Positions 1 through 8,273 of a DNA stretch of 35,247 nucleotides are shown piece by piece. Origin of the DNA: an uncultured Chloroflexota bacterium (GTDB lineage: Bacteria > Chloroflexota > Chloroflexia > Chloroflexales > Chloroflexaceae); assembly GCA_937120965.1 (NCBI GenBank), contig CAKZKA010000134.1, positions 1-35,247 on the forward strand, in the 5' to 3' direction. The position numbers and the translations under genes were made by a program. The notes below the pieces were generated by a model that had not been told where the DNA came from, did not search any database, and saw only the letters and a list, made by a program, of their open reading frames with translations. Numbering within the stretch: position 1 is the stretch's first letter; each line of letters opens with the position of its first letter.

Positions 1-397
1 GCGGTTCGACAGGCTCACCGCAGGTGGGGCAACCCGGTTGCCCCATGTCCCAACCGCTGGTGGGAGCGGCTGCCACCTCCTCAGGCAGGGGGATGAGGCA
101 ACCCGGTTGCCCCATGTCCCAACCGCTGGTGGGAGCGGCTGCCACCCTCACAGGCAGGGGTGCGGTTCGACAGGCTCACCGCAGGTGGGGCAACCCGGTT
201 GCCCCATGTCCCAACCGCTGGTGGGAGCGGCTGCCACCCCCTCAGGCAGGGGGATGAGGCAACCCGGTCGCCCCATGTCCCAACCGCTGGTGGGAGCGGC
301 TGCCACCCCCACAGGCAGGGGTGCGATTCGACAGGCTCACCGCAGGTGGGGCAACCCGGTTGCCCCATATTTTCACATCAGTTCCAGGAACGTGTCT
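1..397. repeat. Tandem block of palindromic repeats upstream of moeA
   Basis: This stretch has no convincing gene. It holds about five copies of a GC-rich unit built around the palindrome GGGGCAACCCGGTTGCCCC (near 27-45, 98-117, 188-207, 258-277 and 347-366). Between them are copies of a CCAACCGCTGGTGGGAGCGG hairpin and of the motif TTCGACAGGCTCACCGCAGG. All frames stay open through the block, so the moeA frame runs on artificially to position 38, but the translated segment is itself repetitive. I treat it as non-coding repeat DNA. The block may continue beyond the left edge of the window. Confidence 0.85.
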
Positions 398-1624
398 ATG
401 AGCGAGATGCTGCGCGAGTCGCCCTACCCGATGGTATCTGTTGACGAGGCGCTGCGCCTGATTATGTCGCGCGCTGCACCGCTCGATGTCGAGGAGGTTG
501 ATGCCCTGACCGCCGATGGACGGGTGCTGGCCGAGGGTATACGCTCGCCCGAGGCCGTTCCCGACGCTCCCCGCGCGGCAATGGATGGGTACGCGCTGCG
601 GGCCGCCGATGGGCTGGCTGAACGCCGTGTCGTGGCCGAGTTGACCGCCGGCGTCACGCCCGACCTGTTGATTGGCCCGGGCATGGCGGCCCGGATCATG
701 ACCGGCACCCCTGTGCCCGCTGGCGCCGACGCGATGATACCCGTGGAGTTCACCGAGGAGCATGCGGGCGCGCTGCGCGTGCTGCGCGCCGTGCAGCCGG
801 GCGACCATGTGCATACGGTGGGCCAGGATATTGCTCCCGGCGCGCCGGTGCTGGAACCCGGCACCGTGCTTGGCGCGCCTGAGGTGGGCCTGCTCGCTGC
901 TCTCGGGCTTACCCGTGTGCGCGTCTACCGCCGGCCCCGCGTCGGAGTGCTCTCCACGGGCGATGAGATCGTCGAGCCGGGGACGGTGCGCCCTGCCGGC
1001 GGCGTGCGCGACTCGAACCGCTACGCCCTCCTCGCTGCGGCCCGCGAGGCCGGCTGCGAGACGCGCTCGCTCGGCATCGCTCGCGACGATCCGGCCGTGC
1101 AACGGCAGGCAATCCTCCAGGGCCTCGAGCACACCGATGTCCTGATCACCAGTGGCGGGGCGAGTATGGGCGCCCGCGATCTGATCAAAGGCATCCTGAC
1201 CGAGATTGGCGCCATCCATTTCGGACGGGTGGCGTTCAAGCCCGGCAAGCCTACAACCTTCGCTACGGTCGGCGACAAACTGATCTTCGGCCTGCCGGGC
1301 TACCCGGTTTCATCGCTGGTTTCCTTCGAGGTCTTTGTTCGCCCGGCGCTGCGCGCATTGCAGGGCGATGCGCGGCCCATGCGGCCCCGCGTACGCGTTA
1401 CGCTGGCCGGGCCGGTGCGCCCCGCCCCCGATCGTCCCGAATACCAGCGCGTCGTGGTGCGCTGGGCCGACGGGCGCCTGCTGGCAACGACAACGGGCGC
1501 GCAGGGCAGTTCGCGCCTGCTCTCCCTCCGCGGCGCCAACGGCTTGATCCTCGTTCCCCCCGGCGATCGTGAACACCCCGCCGGAGCCGAGCTCGAGGCC
1601 CTGCTGACCGGCCCGCTGATGTGA
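398..1624 (+). CDS. moeA: Molybdopterin molybdenumtransferase MoeA
   Basis: MoeA inserts molybdate into adenylylated molybdopterin, the last general step of molybdenum cofactor synthesis in the cytoplasm. The product has 408 residues, close to the usual 400-410. Visible motifs are MDGYAL (62-67), TGTPVPAGADA (102-112), STGDE (186-190), the MPT-binding TSGGASMG (251-258), KPGKP (281-285) and GLPGYPVSS (298-306), where the family more often has Asn in place of Tyr. A C-terminal beta-barrel domain follows. I chose ATG 398 because AGGAA lies seven bases upstream. The open frame extends to 38, but that part only translates repeat DNA. The last codons (Leu-Met-stop) fall within a repeat motif, TGATGTGAACATA, that recurs across the window. 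No other cofactor gene is adjacent. Confidence 0.95.
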   Translation: MSEMLRESPYPMVSVDEALRLIMSRAAPLDVEEVDALTADGRVLAEGIRSPEAVPDAPRAAMDGYALRAADGLAERRVVAELTAGVTPDLLIGPGMAARIMTGTPVPAGADAMIPVEFTEEHAGALRVLRAVQPGDHVHTVGQDIAPGAPVLEPGTVLGAPEVGLLAALGLTRVRVYRRPRVGVLSTGDEIVEPGTVRPAGGVRDSNRYALLAAAREAGCETRSLGIARDDPAVQRQAILQGLEHTDVLITSGGASMGARDLIKGILTEIGAIHFGRVAFKPGKPTTFATVGDKLIFGLPGYPVSSLVSFEVFVRPALRALQGDARPMRPRVRVTLAGPVRPAPDRPEYQRVVVRWADGRLLATTTGAQGSSRLLSLRGANGLILVPPGDREHPAGAELEALLTGPLM

Positions 1625-2538
1625 ACATACGGGGAAACCAGGTTTCCCCAATCCCCTCCCTGCGGGGAGGAGCCCGGTTCCCTCCCCCAGCGGGGGAGGG
1701 CCAGGGAGGGGGCGGCCCTCCCAGAGATACCCTATGTTCATCGCGGCGCTGTGCGCCCCGCGAATGACCGTCTGAGGTGAACATAGCCCGCCCGCGGGAG
1801 GGTTTGGGCGTAGGGGCGCGGCGGCGCCGCGCCCCTGCCACCTCCCAGCAAACAACCCGCCCGCGGGAGGGTTTGGGAGGGATCCGCCCTCCCGGGAGTC
1901 AACCCGCCAGCGGGGAGGGTTTGGGAGGGCGCAGCCCTTCAACGGGTTTCACCTGCTCCGGGATAGGCTTCCTGGGACGCCGAGGGGAAATGGGCCAACG
2001 AATGGGAAACGAATAAACGAATGCGCGCGGCGTGCCTGCCTCCGAGGTGAACAGAGCCCGCCCGCGGGAGGGTTTGGGAGGGATCCGCCCTCCCGGGAGT
2101 CAACCCGCCAGCGGGGAGGGTTTGGGAGGGCTGCGCCCTCCCAAGAACAATACTATTTTCATTCTGGCGCTGTGCGCCCCGCGAATGACCGTCTGAGGTG
2201 AACATAGCCCGCCCGCGGGAGGGTTTGGGAGGGCTGCGCCCTCCCAAGAACAAATATTTTCATCCGGTGTTATGCGGCGCAGCCGCATGGACGGCTGATG
2301 TGAACATACGGGGAAACCAGGTTTCCCCACCTGCGGTGAGCCTGTCGAACCGCACCCCTGCCTGTGTGGGCGCCAGCCGCTCCCAACATGTGAACATACG
2401 GGGAACCCGGGGTTCCCCACGTCCCTGCCCGGCGGGGCGCCAGGCGTGCCCACCAGCGATTGGGGGATGGGGAAACTGTGCTTCCCCATCCCCGCCGAGC
2501 GGCGAGGGGGGCGGGGCGCCGCGAGTTCCTCGTTTGCA
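1625..2538. repeat. Intergenic mosaic of palindromic repeats (about 0.9 kb)
   Basis: No gene is visible in this gap. It is a mosaic of recurring modules. One is TGAKGTGAAMATA followed by GGGGAAACCAGGTTTCCCC (1632-1651, 2308-2327) or by CCCGCCCGCGGGAGGGTTTGGG (about 1786, 2054, 2207). Others are GGGAGGGCTGCGCCCTCCC-type palindromes (2124-2142, 2227-2245), the GTAGGGGCGCGGC palindrome at 1810-1838, ATGCGGCGCAGCCGCAT near 2269-2288, and a TGAGCCTGTCGAA copy near 2338. A perfect 12-bp stem at 2463-2474/2482-2493 closes the block. Short ORFs here are palindrome translations. The modules resemble composite REP/BIME elements, but no mobilising gene is present. Confidence 0.85.
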
Positions 2539-2558
2539 TATAGTACCGGTTCTACAAC

Positions 2559-3680
2559 ATGACATCTGAACTCACTGTTACAACCGCCTCCGGCGCATAC
2601 CCTGTGATCGTCGCTGCGGGCGCGCTGGCCCAACTGCCGGAGCGACTCGCCGCCCTCGGGCAGCGCGGCGCCCTCTGGCTGGTGAGCGACGCGGCAGTGG
2701 CCTCGACCTTTGGCGCATCGCTGGCCGCCCGACTGAGCCAGGCCGGCTATCAGGTGCAGCGGTATACCGTGCCCTCCGGTGAGGCCAGCAAGAGCCAGGA
2801 ACAGCTCTGGCGGCTGTACGACTGGATGATCGGCAACGGGGTGGAGCGGCGCGACACGGTGCTGGCCCTCGGTGGCGGCGTCGTGGGCGACCTGGCGGGC
2901 TACGCCGCCGCCACCGTGCTGCGCGGCATCGCCGTGGTGCAACTGCCCACCACCCTCCTGGCGATGGTGGACGCGGCTGTGGGCGGTAAGACTGGTATCA
3001 ATCACCCCCTGGGCAAGAACCTCATCGGCGCCTTCCACCAGCCCCGGCTGGTGCTCGCCGACACCGACACTCTCGCGACCCTGCCGCGCCGCGAGTTGTG
3101 CGCCGGCTGGGCCGAGGTGATCAAGCACGGCGTCCTCCGCGAGGCCGGCCTCTTCAGCGACCTGGAGCAGCTCGCCGCCGAGCGCGGTTGGACCAGCGCG
3201 GGCTTTAGCGGCTGGAACGCTGAGGACGCGCCGCTGACCGACCGCCTTACCGCCCTGATCCGGCGCGCCGTGGCGGTAAAGGTCGCCGTGGTCAACCGCG
3301 ATGAGCGCGAGCAGGGCGAGCGCATCACCCTGAACTACGGCCACACCATCGGCCACGCCGTCGAGGCCCTGGTGAGCGAGTGGGCGCTGCTCCACGGCGA
3401 GGCCGTGGCGATAGGCATGCACACCGAGGCGCGCATTGCTGCGGCCATGGGTCTGTGCGACCCCGCCCTCGTCGAGCGGCAGCGCCGTCTGCTCGCCGCC
3501 TACGGCCTGAGCGTCACCCTGCCGTCAAACCTCGATCCCGAAGCCGTCCTCACGCTCGCCCTGCGCGACAAAAAGGTGCGCGCCGGACGCATTCGCTGGG
3601 TGCTGCCGACGGCCATCGGCAGCGTCACCGTGCGCGACGACGTGCCCGAAACGACAGTGCGCGCCGTGCTCGCCGAATGA
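2559..3680 (+). CDS. aroB: 3-Dehydroquinate synthase AroB
   Basis: AroB converts DAHP to 3-dehydroquinate, the second step of the shikimate pathway, using NAD+ and a divalent metal. The 373-residue product shows the NAD-binding GGGVVGD (105-111), VGGKTGIN (141-148), the metal-ligand region AEVIKHG (185-191) and NYGHTIGHAVE (259-269). It is slightly longer than typical because of a loop near 208-230. The ATG has no clear Shine-Dalgarno sequence. A TATAGT hexamer at 2539-2544 lies 14 bases upstream, so the message may be leaderless or have a very short leader, but no good -35 box matches it. The gene stands alone between repeat blocks. pheA lies 12 kb away in the ilv/leu block, with no other shikimate gene nearby. 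Confidence 0.96.
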   Translation: MTSELTVTTASGAYPVIVAAGALAQLPERLAALGQRGALWLVSDAAVASTFGASLAARLSQAGYQVQRYTVPSGEASKSQEQLWRLYDWMIGNGVERRDTVLALGGGVVGDLAGYAAATVLRGIAVVQLPTTLLAMVDAAVGGKTGINHPLGKNLIGAFHQPRLVLADTDTLATLPRRELCAGWAEVIKHGVLREAGLFSDLEQLAAERGWTSAGFSGWNAEDAPLTDRLTALIRRAVAVKVAVVNRDEREQGERITLNYGHTIGHAVEALVSEWALLHGEAVAIGMHTEARIAAAMGLCDPALVERQRRLLAAYGLSVTLPSNLDPEAVLTLALRDKKVRAGRIRWVLPTAIGSVTVRDDVPETTVRAVLAE

Positions 3681-3842
3681 GCCAGGCCCTCCCCTCAGGG
3701 CGGGGGTATGGGGAAACCCGGTTTCCCCAAAACGTGAGTTTGTTCCTGGGAAGGCGCAGCCCTCCCACCCCCCCCTCAGGCAGGGGCATGGGGAAACCCG
3801 GTTTTCCCATTCATATCCACCCCGGCGGCCCCGCACGAAAGC
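3681..3842. repeat. Palindromic repeats between aroB and the MoxR gene
   Basis: Two GGGGAAACCCGGTTTCCCC-type palindromes lie at 3709-3729 and 3789-3809. They are joined by AGGCGCAGCCCTCCC and CCCCTCAGGCAGGGG modules like those in the other intergenic regions. The GC-rich hairpin at about 3688-3705 could end aroB transcription, although no T-run follows it. Confidence 0.75.
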
Positions 3843-3871
3843 CTGTTGCCCGGACGCGATAGTGGTATACT
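3843..3871 (+). promoter_or_regulatory. Possible promoter of the MoxR gene
   Basis: A TATACT -10 hexamer lies at 3866-3871, preceded by GTGG. The -35 region is weak: CTGTTG at 3843-3848 with 17-bp spacing, or TTGCCC at 3846 with a too-short 14-bp gap. It resembles the proposed kinase promoter at 8227-8255. Confidence 0.4.
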
Positions 3872-3908
3872 GCACTCCGGGACCGAACCTTCCACACCGA
3901 GGTGTGTT

Positions 3909-4892
3909 TTGGATATCGTGAAAGCCTTCGCCGACCGCGTCATCGGCAACGTTGACCAGGTGATCGTCGGCAAGCGTCAGGCCGTGGAACTGGTGCTGGT
4001 GGCGCTGTTGTGCCGCGGTCACGTGCTGCTCGAAGACGTGCCCGGCACCGGCAAGACGGTGCTGGCCAAGAGCATCGCGCGCTCGATCGGGTGCAGCTTC
4101 AAGCGCATCCAGTTCACGCCTGACCTGCTGCCTTCCGATGTGACCGGCGTGTCAATCTTCAATCAGCAGAGCCGCGAGTTCGAGTTTCGGCCCGGGCCGG
4201 TGTTCGCGCAGATTGTGCTCGCCGACGAGATCAACCGTGCCACGCCCAGGACCCAGAGCGCCCTGCTGGAGGCGATGGAGGAGCGCCAGATCACCGTTGA
4301 CGGCGTCACCTACGCTCTGCCCTCGCCCTTTATTGTGCTCGCCACCCAGAACCCGATCGAGTATGAGGGCACTTTCCCTCTGCCCGAGGCCCAGCTTGAC
4401 CGCTTTCTGCTGCGGCTGCACCTCGGCTACCCGGAGCGGCACGACGAGATCGCCATCCTCAAGCGTCAGCGCCAGGCCCACCCGCTCGACTCCCTCCAGC
4501 CGGTCGCCGACATTGATGAATTGCTCCGGTTGCAAAGTACCATCACCGAGGTCTACGTGGACGACCTGATCGAGGAATACATCGTTGCCCTGGTCACCGC
4601 CACGCGCCACCACGAGGATGTCTACCTGGGGGCCAGCGCCCGCGGCTCGCTGGCCCTCTACCGCACGGCCCAGGCGCGGGCCGCCATCCGTGGGCACGAT
4701 TTTGTTACCCCTGATGACATCAAGGCCCTGGCAGGAGCGGTGCTCGGCCACCGGATGATCATCAACCCGGCCGCCCGCATCCGCAACGTAACCGCCGGGG
4801 CAGTGCTTGACGAGATCCTGGGTGCGGTAGCCGTACCGGGGGCGCGCTCCGGGCGGCGCTTCGACCGCACCGGCACAGTTATGAGTCGCTGA
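3909..4892 (+). CDS. MoxR-family AAA+ ATPase
   Basis: MoxR ATPases are cytoplasmic AAA+ chaperones that remodel or activate partner proteins, often von Willebrand A-domain or DUF58 proteins. From TTG 3909 the product has 327 residues, typical of the family. It has the Walker A core PGTGKT (45-50), Walker B IVLADEIN (102-109), a sensor-1 region [20 protein letters not shown] and a C-terminal lid domain. The open frame reaches a TTG at 3846, but that overlaps the proposed promoter. GAGGTG at 3899-3904 favours TTG 3909, and GTG 3918 is a second choice. The usual DUF58 or transglutaminase partner is not next to it, so its client cannot be read from context. The TGA stop is the first triplet of a recurring repeat motif, TGAGGTGAACATA. 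Confidence 0.9.
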   Translation: MDIVKAFADRVIGNVDQVIVGKRQAVELVLVALLCRGHVLLEDVPGTGKTVLAKSIARSIGCSFKRIQFTPDLLPSDVTGVSIFNQQSREFEFRPGPVFAQIVLADEINRATPRTQSALLEAMEERQITVDGVTYALPSPFIVLATQNPIEYEGTFPLPEAQLDRFLLRLHLGYPERHDEIAILKRQRQAHPLDSLQPVADIDELLRLQSTITEVYVDDLIEEYIVALVTATRHHEDVYLGASARGSLALYRTAQARAAIRGHDFVTPDDIKALAGAVLGHRMIINPAARIRNVTAGAVLDEILGAVAVPGARSGRRFDRTGTVMSR

Positions 4893-5053
4893 GGTGAACA
4901 TAGCCCGCTCGCGGGAGGGTTTGGGCGTAGTAGGGGCGCGGCGGTGCCGCGCCCCTACGCCCTCCCGGGAACCAACCCGCCAGCGGGGAGGGTTTGGGAG
5001 GGCGCAGCCCTCCCAAGAACAATAATAGCTGGCGTTGTGCGGCGCAGCCGCAT
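4893..5053. repeat. Palindromic repeats after the MoxR gene
   Basis: The module order is the same as at 1773-1935: TGAGGTGAACATAG, CCCGCTCGCGGGAGGGTTTGGG, then a 13-bp perfect palindrome arm GTAGGGGCGCGGC (4930-4942/4946-4958). CCCGCCAGCGGGGAGGG, GGGAGGGCGCAGCCCTCCC and GTGCGGCGCAGCCGCAT (near 5037-5053) follow. No gene is present. Confidence 0.8.
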
Positions 5054-5061
5054 AGGCATCA

Positions 5062-7137
5062 ATGATCACCCCATCAGCGCTGCTGGAACGGACCCTGGCG
5101 GTCCACGGCGATCGTCTGTACCACATAGCTTTACTGGCCGGCGGCGATGAACGCACAGCCGCCGAGCTTCTCCGTAGCGCTACGCGCGCCCTTCTGGAGT
5201 CCTGGCAGGAACGGCCCCCGGCGCAGCCTCCCGCCGAGTCGGAACTGTTGACCAGGCTTGTAAGCGTGGCGCGCAGCGCCCCGGCGCGGGTCGCGCGGCA
5301 GCGTCCGTGGTCGCGGCGCGGGCCACCGGTTGCTTTTCCACCCTTCGCCCTGCACCATCTGCCACTCGATCAGCGCCTGGCGATGGGGCTGCACCTGCTG
5401 CTGGGCTACGATTGCGCCCGCATCGGCCAGGTGCTCGACCAGGATCAAGCCGCTACCTGTGCCGCGTTGATCGCCGCCGCGCGCGCCCTCGGCCCCGCCG
5501 CCGGAACCAGCCTGCCTGACCGGCGTGAGGATGAGCGGTGCGAGGCCGTGCGCATGGCCCTGATCGACCCGCTGGCCGGAACGCCCCCCGCCGTCGTTCG
5601 GGGCCATCTGGCCGCCTGTGCCCTCTGCCGGGCCTTTGAGCGGGCCTGGGGCGAGATCACCCGCCAGGTGGAAACGGCCCTTCGCGCCGCGTTGCGCAAG
5701 CGGCCCCTGCCCGCCTCGCTCCACGCGCACCTGCTGGCCCGGGCGCAGCCGCCGCAGCGCTCCGGCCCCGGCCTGCGCCTGGCGCTGCCCACACTGGCAG
5801 TCCTGGCCCTGATCGCCGCCCTGGTGCTCCCCGGCTTTGTGCGCGAGCCGGCGCGCGTGGTAGAGCGCCGGACCAGCGCCCCGGTGGATGCCGGCGCCCT
5901 CATCGCGCGGGCACTGGAGCGTTACGGCCAGCCGCCCGAAGGCGGGGAAGTCTGGTACCGGCGCTACGAGACCCTGTGGTACTTCGACGACACCACGGTG
6001 GCGCCGCTGCGCGCCGAGATGTGGCTCGACCCGCGCAATCCCGCGCGTCACCGCCTGCAACTGACCCACACCGACGGCGGCGCACCCTACGAGTTGCAAC
6101 TCGGCGACGGCGCCTCGCGCCTCTACTACGCGCTCGATGGCCTTATGGCCCCTTCCCTCTACGGGCCACTACCCACCCGGGCGCGCCCCGAGGCGCCCGC
6201 GCTGCTGGTCGAAGAACTCAACGCCGACGACCAGCGACGTGCCCTGGCCCTGCGCCTGGCCAGCGGTCCCTGGTCGCTCCCGCTGAGCTACCTGCAACAG
6301 GCGCGCAACGCTGCCAACCTGCGCGCCCTGGGCCATCAGCGCGACGGCGCGCGCACCGTGCAGATCCTCAGCTTCACCGCGAACAGCCCGCTGGGGTTGC
6401 CGCCCGGCGCCGCCGGGGAGCAGGCGGAGCGCGTCACTGTGCTCCTCACGATTGACCCCGAGGACGGTCTGCTGCGCTCCGCAATCGAACTGGCCGGACC
6501 GCAGGGCGCCGCCCAGACCAGCCGCGTCACCTGGCGCCTGGTCGAAGAGTATGCGGCCATACCGGTGGAGCAGGTCTTCTCCATCAACCGGGCGTGGACC
6601 GGCCTGGGCGAGTTCAGCGAAGTGGGCCGACATCGCAGCGCCGATCTGGCATTACCGCTCATCCACCGGCAGGCGCTGGGCGAACCGGCGCGCCTGCTGA
6701 TGCCGCCCTATAACCAGACGCCCGTCTGGCTACCGGCAGCGCCGCCCCCGGGCATCGAGCGGGCCTTGCTCCTCTGGGGTGACGGCAATCGGTGGGTTAG
6801 GCCTCCGCAGGCGCTGATCTACCTCGGTGAAGGGCGACAACTGACGCTCCTCTTCAATACGGCTGCCACCCTCGAGGGTGAGACGCTGACGATTGGCCCC
6901 TGGCAGGCGATCCTGCGGGCGGGGCGCGCGCAGCGCTACACCGTGGCCCTGTACCAACCCACCACAAATGGCCAGGGCGCCGCTGGTGATCCTGGCGCCA
7001 GCGTCGTGCTCGACGCGCGCGGCTTTACCCGCCACGAGGTGCTGGCGCTGGTGGCGAGCCTGCGGCCGGTTGACGCACAGACGCTGGCCGCCCATCGCGC
7101 CCTCTTCACCGCCGCCTCTGCACAGCCGCTGATGTGA
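5062..7137 (+). CDS. Predicted sigma-70-like/anti-sigma fusion with external domain
   Basis: I know no named family for the full 691-residue protein. Residues about 10-50 resemble ECF sigma region 2 (HGDRLYHIALLAGGDERTAA). Residues about 98-143 resemble sigma region 4 (LPLDQRLAMGLHLLLGYDC), with a degenerate helix-turn-helix. H182, C186 and C189 form the HLAACALC pattern of zinc anti-sigma (zf-HC2) proteins. One membrane helix lies at about 239-260, and a 430-residue domain follows that would be outside the cell. A sigma factor and its membrane anti-sigma thus appear joined in one chain. The sigma-like parts are divergent and may no longer direct transcription. The gene stands alone after a repeat block, and its final Leu-Met-stop overlaps a repeat motif. 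The function is inferred from domain order only. Confidence 0.75.
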   Translation: MITPSALLERTLAVHGDRLYHIALLAGGDERTAAELLRSATRALLESWQERPPAQPPAESELLTRLVSVARSAPARVARQRPWSRRGPPVAFPPFALHHLPLDQRLAMGLHLLLGYDCARIGQVLDQDQAATCAALIAAARALGPAAGTSLPDRREDERCEAVRMALIDPLAGTPPAVVRGHLAACALCRAFERAWGEITRQVETALRAALRKRPLPASLHAHLLARAQPPQRSGPGLRLALPTLAVLALIAALVLPGFVREPARVVERRTSAPVDAGALIARALERYGQPPEGGEVWYRRYETLWYFDDTTVAPLRAEMWLDPRNPARHRLQLTHTDGGAPYELQLGDGASRLYYALDGLMAPSLYGPLPTRARPEAPALLVEELNADDQRRALALRLASGPWSLPLSYLQQARNAANLRALGHQRDGARTVQILSFTANSPLGLPPGAAGEQAERVTVLLTIDPEDGLLRSAIELAGPQGAAQTSRVTWRLVEEYAAIPVEQVFSINRAWTGLGEFSEVGRHRSADLALPLIHRQALGEPARLLMPPYNQTPVWLPAAPPPGIERALLLWGDGNRWVRPPQALIYLGEGRQLTLLFNTAATLEGETLTIGPWQAILRAGRAQRYTVALYQPTTNGQGAAGDPGASVVLDARGFTRHEVLALVASLRPVDAQTLAAHRALFTAASAQPLM

Positions 7138-7548
7138 AAATATGTGGAAACCGGGTTTCCCCAACCCCTGCCTGAGGGGGCGGCAAGCCCTCCCCCACCG
7201 GGAGGGTCTGGGAGGGCTGCGCCCTCCCAGGAAAAAAACCTGTCTTCATCTTGTCGGAGTATGGGGAAACCGGGTTTCCCCATGGCCCTGCCTGTTCAGG
7301 GACGGACAGAACAGATGAGCGCCGACGGGCGTTGTGGCGTTGGGATGCGCTGCCTGGTCCTCACCCCCGGCCCCCTCCAGCTTCGCTGGAGAGCCTGCGC
7401 TGAGCCTGTCGAAGCGGGGAGACCAGAGCCGTGCGCGGGGGCGTTCCAATGCGGTACAAGCCACGTCGGCTCGGATGTTCCGTCAAATAAGCGTCCCCCG
7501 GGGGCGGGCACAGCCTGGCGAAGGAAATCTCTTTGAGGGGGGATGCCG
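7138..7548. repeat. Intergenic repeats; no gene seen
   Basis: This gap holds GGAAACCGGGTTTCCCC palindromes at 7145-7162 and 7261-7281, a GGGAGGGCTGCGCCCTCCC hairpin at 7211-7229, and a CTGAGCCTGTCGAA copy near 7399-7412. The remainder (7413-7548) is GC-rich, without recognisable coding signal or RNA gene. Confidence 0.7.
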
Positions 7549-7549
7549 G

Positions 7550-7577
7550 TAGGGGCGCCGCACGGTTCGCCCCTACT
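7550..7577. repeat. GTAGGGGCG palindrome at the 3' end of the HTH-like gene
   Basis: A GTAGGGGCG arm (7550-7558) pairs with CGCCCCTAC (7569-7577) across a ten-base loop. The minus-strand gene at 7573-7857 ends inside it, its TAG lying in the right arm. It resembles the longer GTAGGGGCGCGGC palindromes elsewhere. No T-run follows, so termination is uncertain. Confidence 0.6.
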
Positions 7578-7857
7578 CGGCGCCGTTGCCGCGCTCACGT
7601 TCTTTGGGCGGGCGCCCGGTGCGGATGTTGCGCAGCGAGTGAATGGTAGCGGCAATCGCGCGGTCGGCCCAACCATAGATCGTCGGGCGGCTCTTCCGCA
7701 GATCCTCGGCGATCTGGGTCACATTGGTGCGGTATTCCGGGTCGAACGTGGCAAGGTTGATCCGCGCCGAGGCGACAATCTGCTGGATCTCCTCCTCGGT
7801 TAGCCCGTGCTCGCGGATGAGCTTACGGGCACGCTTGCTGGAAACATCAAGCTGCAT
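7573..7857 (-). CDS. Small hypothetical protein with a likely helix-turn-helix
   Basis: The 94-residue product is not a family I can name. It is charged and predicted helical. The segment TNVTQIAEDLRKSRPTIYGW (about 45-64) reads like a helix-turn-helix of the kind seen in small regulators and transposase N-termini. A GRPPKER basic tail (81-87) could contact the DNA minor groove in AT-hook fashion. ATG 7857 is supported by AAGGAG seven bases upstream. A promoter (7995-8023) and a perfect 12-bp palindrome (7924-7935) lie ahead of it, so autoregulation is possible. It is divergent from the histidine kinase gene across 416 bp. A solitary transposase-derived protein is the main alternative. Confidence 0.7.
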   Translation of the reverse strand: MQLDVSSKRARKLIREHGLTEEEIQQIVASARINLATFDPEYRTNVTQIAEDLRKSRPTIYGWADRAIAATIHSLRNIRTGRPPKERERGNGAE

Positions 7858-7923
7858 GGTACGCTCCTTGCCAACGCTCTGCCCGCGTCGTGCCCATCAG
7901 GAACCCGCACGGGACCCGGCAGC

Positions 7924-7935
7924 ACGACCGGTCGT
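7924..7935. promoter_or_regulatory. Perfect 12-bp palindrome, candidate operator
   Basis: ACGACCGGTCGT is its own reverse complement. It lies between the proposed promoter and the start of the small HTH-like gene, where a repressor could block transcription. A partly overlapping second inverted repeat, GACCG-N6-CGGTC, spans 7926-7941. Binding by the adjacent HTH protein is inference. Confidence 0.35.
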
Positions 7936-7994
7936 ACGGTCAGACAGACGCGGCTGCTCACTCCTCGGTCAGTCATGAGGTGTAAGTCTTTATC

Positions 7995-8023
7995 ATCATA
8001 CCATGCGCCAGAGCGCCTGTCGA
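7995..8023 (-). promoter_or_regulatory. Promoter of the small HTH-like gene
   Basis: On the minus strand TCGACA (8023-8018) is followed after exactly 17 bp by TATGAT (8000-7995), each close to sigma-70 consensus. The surrounding region (about 7970-8230) is clearly more AT-rich than the genes and otherwise empty. Confidence 0.6.
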
Positions 8024-8226
8024 GTCGCACGTGTAAACAGTATTTTCGACCTGAGCGGACGGCTGGCGCCATTGTGGATAACCGCGTATTTGAAGCACCG
8101 TAGAGCATTAAGAACCATGTTCGCATACGCGTCTCCACGGCCCTTTGCGGCCTATGTATTGCATGATAATGTTTAACATGTAGTCTCATGGCCCATGGAA
8201 CGCATTGTAAAGTCTTGTTTCACACG

Positions 8227-8255
8227 TTATTGTGCCCGGCGCGCTATGGTACAAT
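8227..8255 (+). promoter_or_regulatory. Probable promoter of the histidine kinase gene
   Basis: TACAAT at 8250-8255 is preceded by TTATTG at 8227-8232 with 17-bp spacing. Transcription would begin near 8262, just before GGAGG (8263-8267), giving a very short leader. Confidence 0.5.
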
Positions 8256-8273
8256 TGCCGGCGGAGGCTCCCA

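Noticed and set aside
38-397. N-terminal extension of MoeA by 120 residues
   Set aside because: The extension only translates tandem repeats, and a ribosome site and family homology support ATG 398.
7807-8103. 98-codon plus-strand frame in the promoter region
   Set aside because: It crosses two divergent promoter regions, overlaps the 94-residue gene and has no protein-like character.
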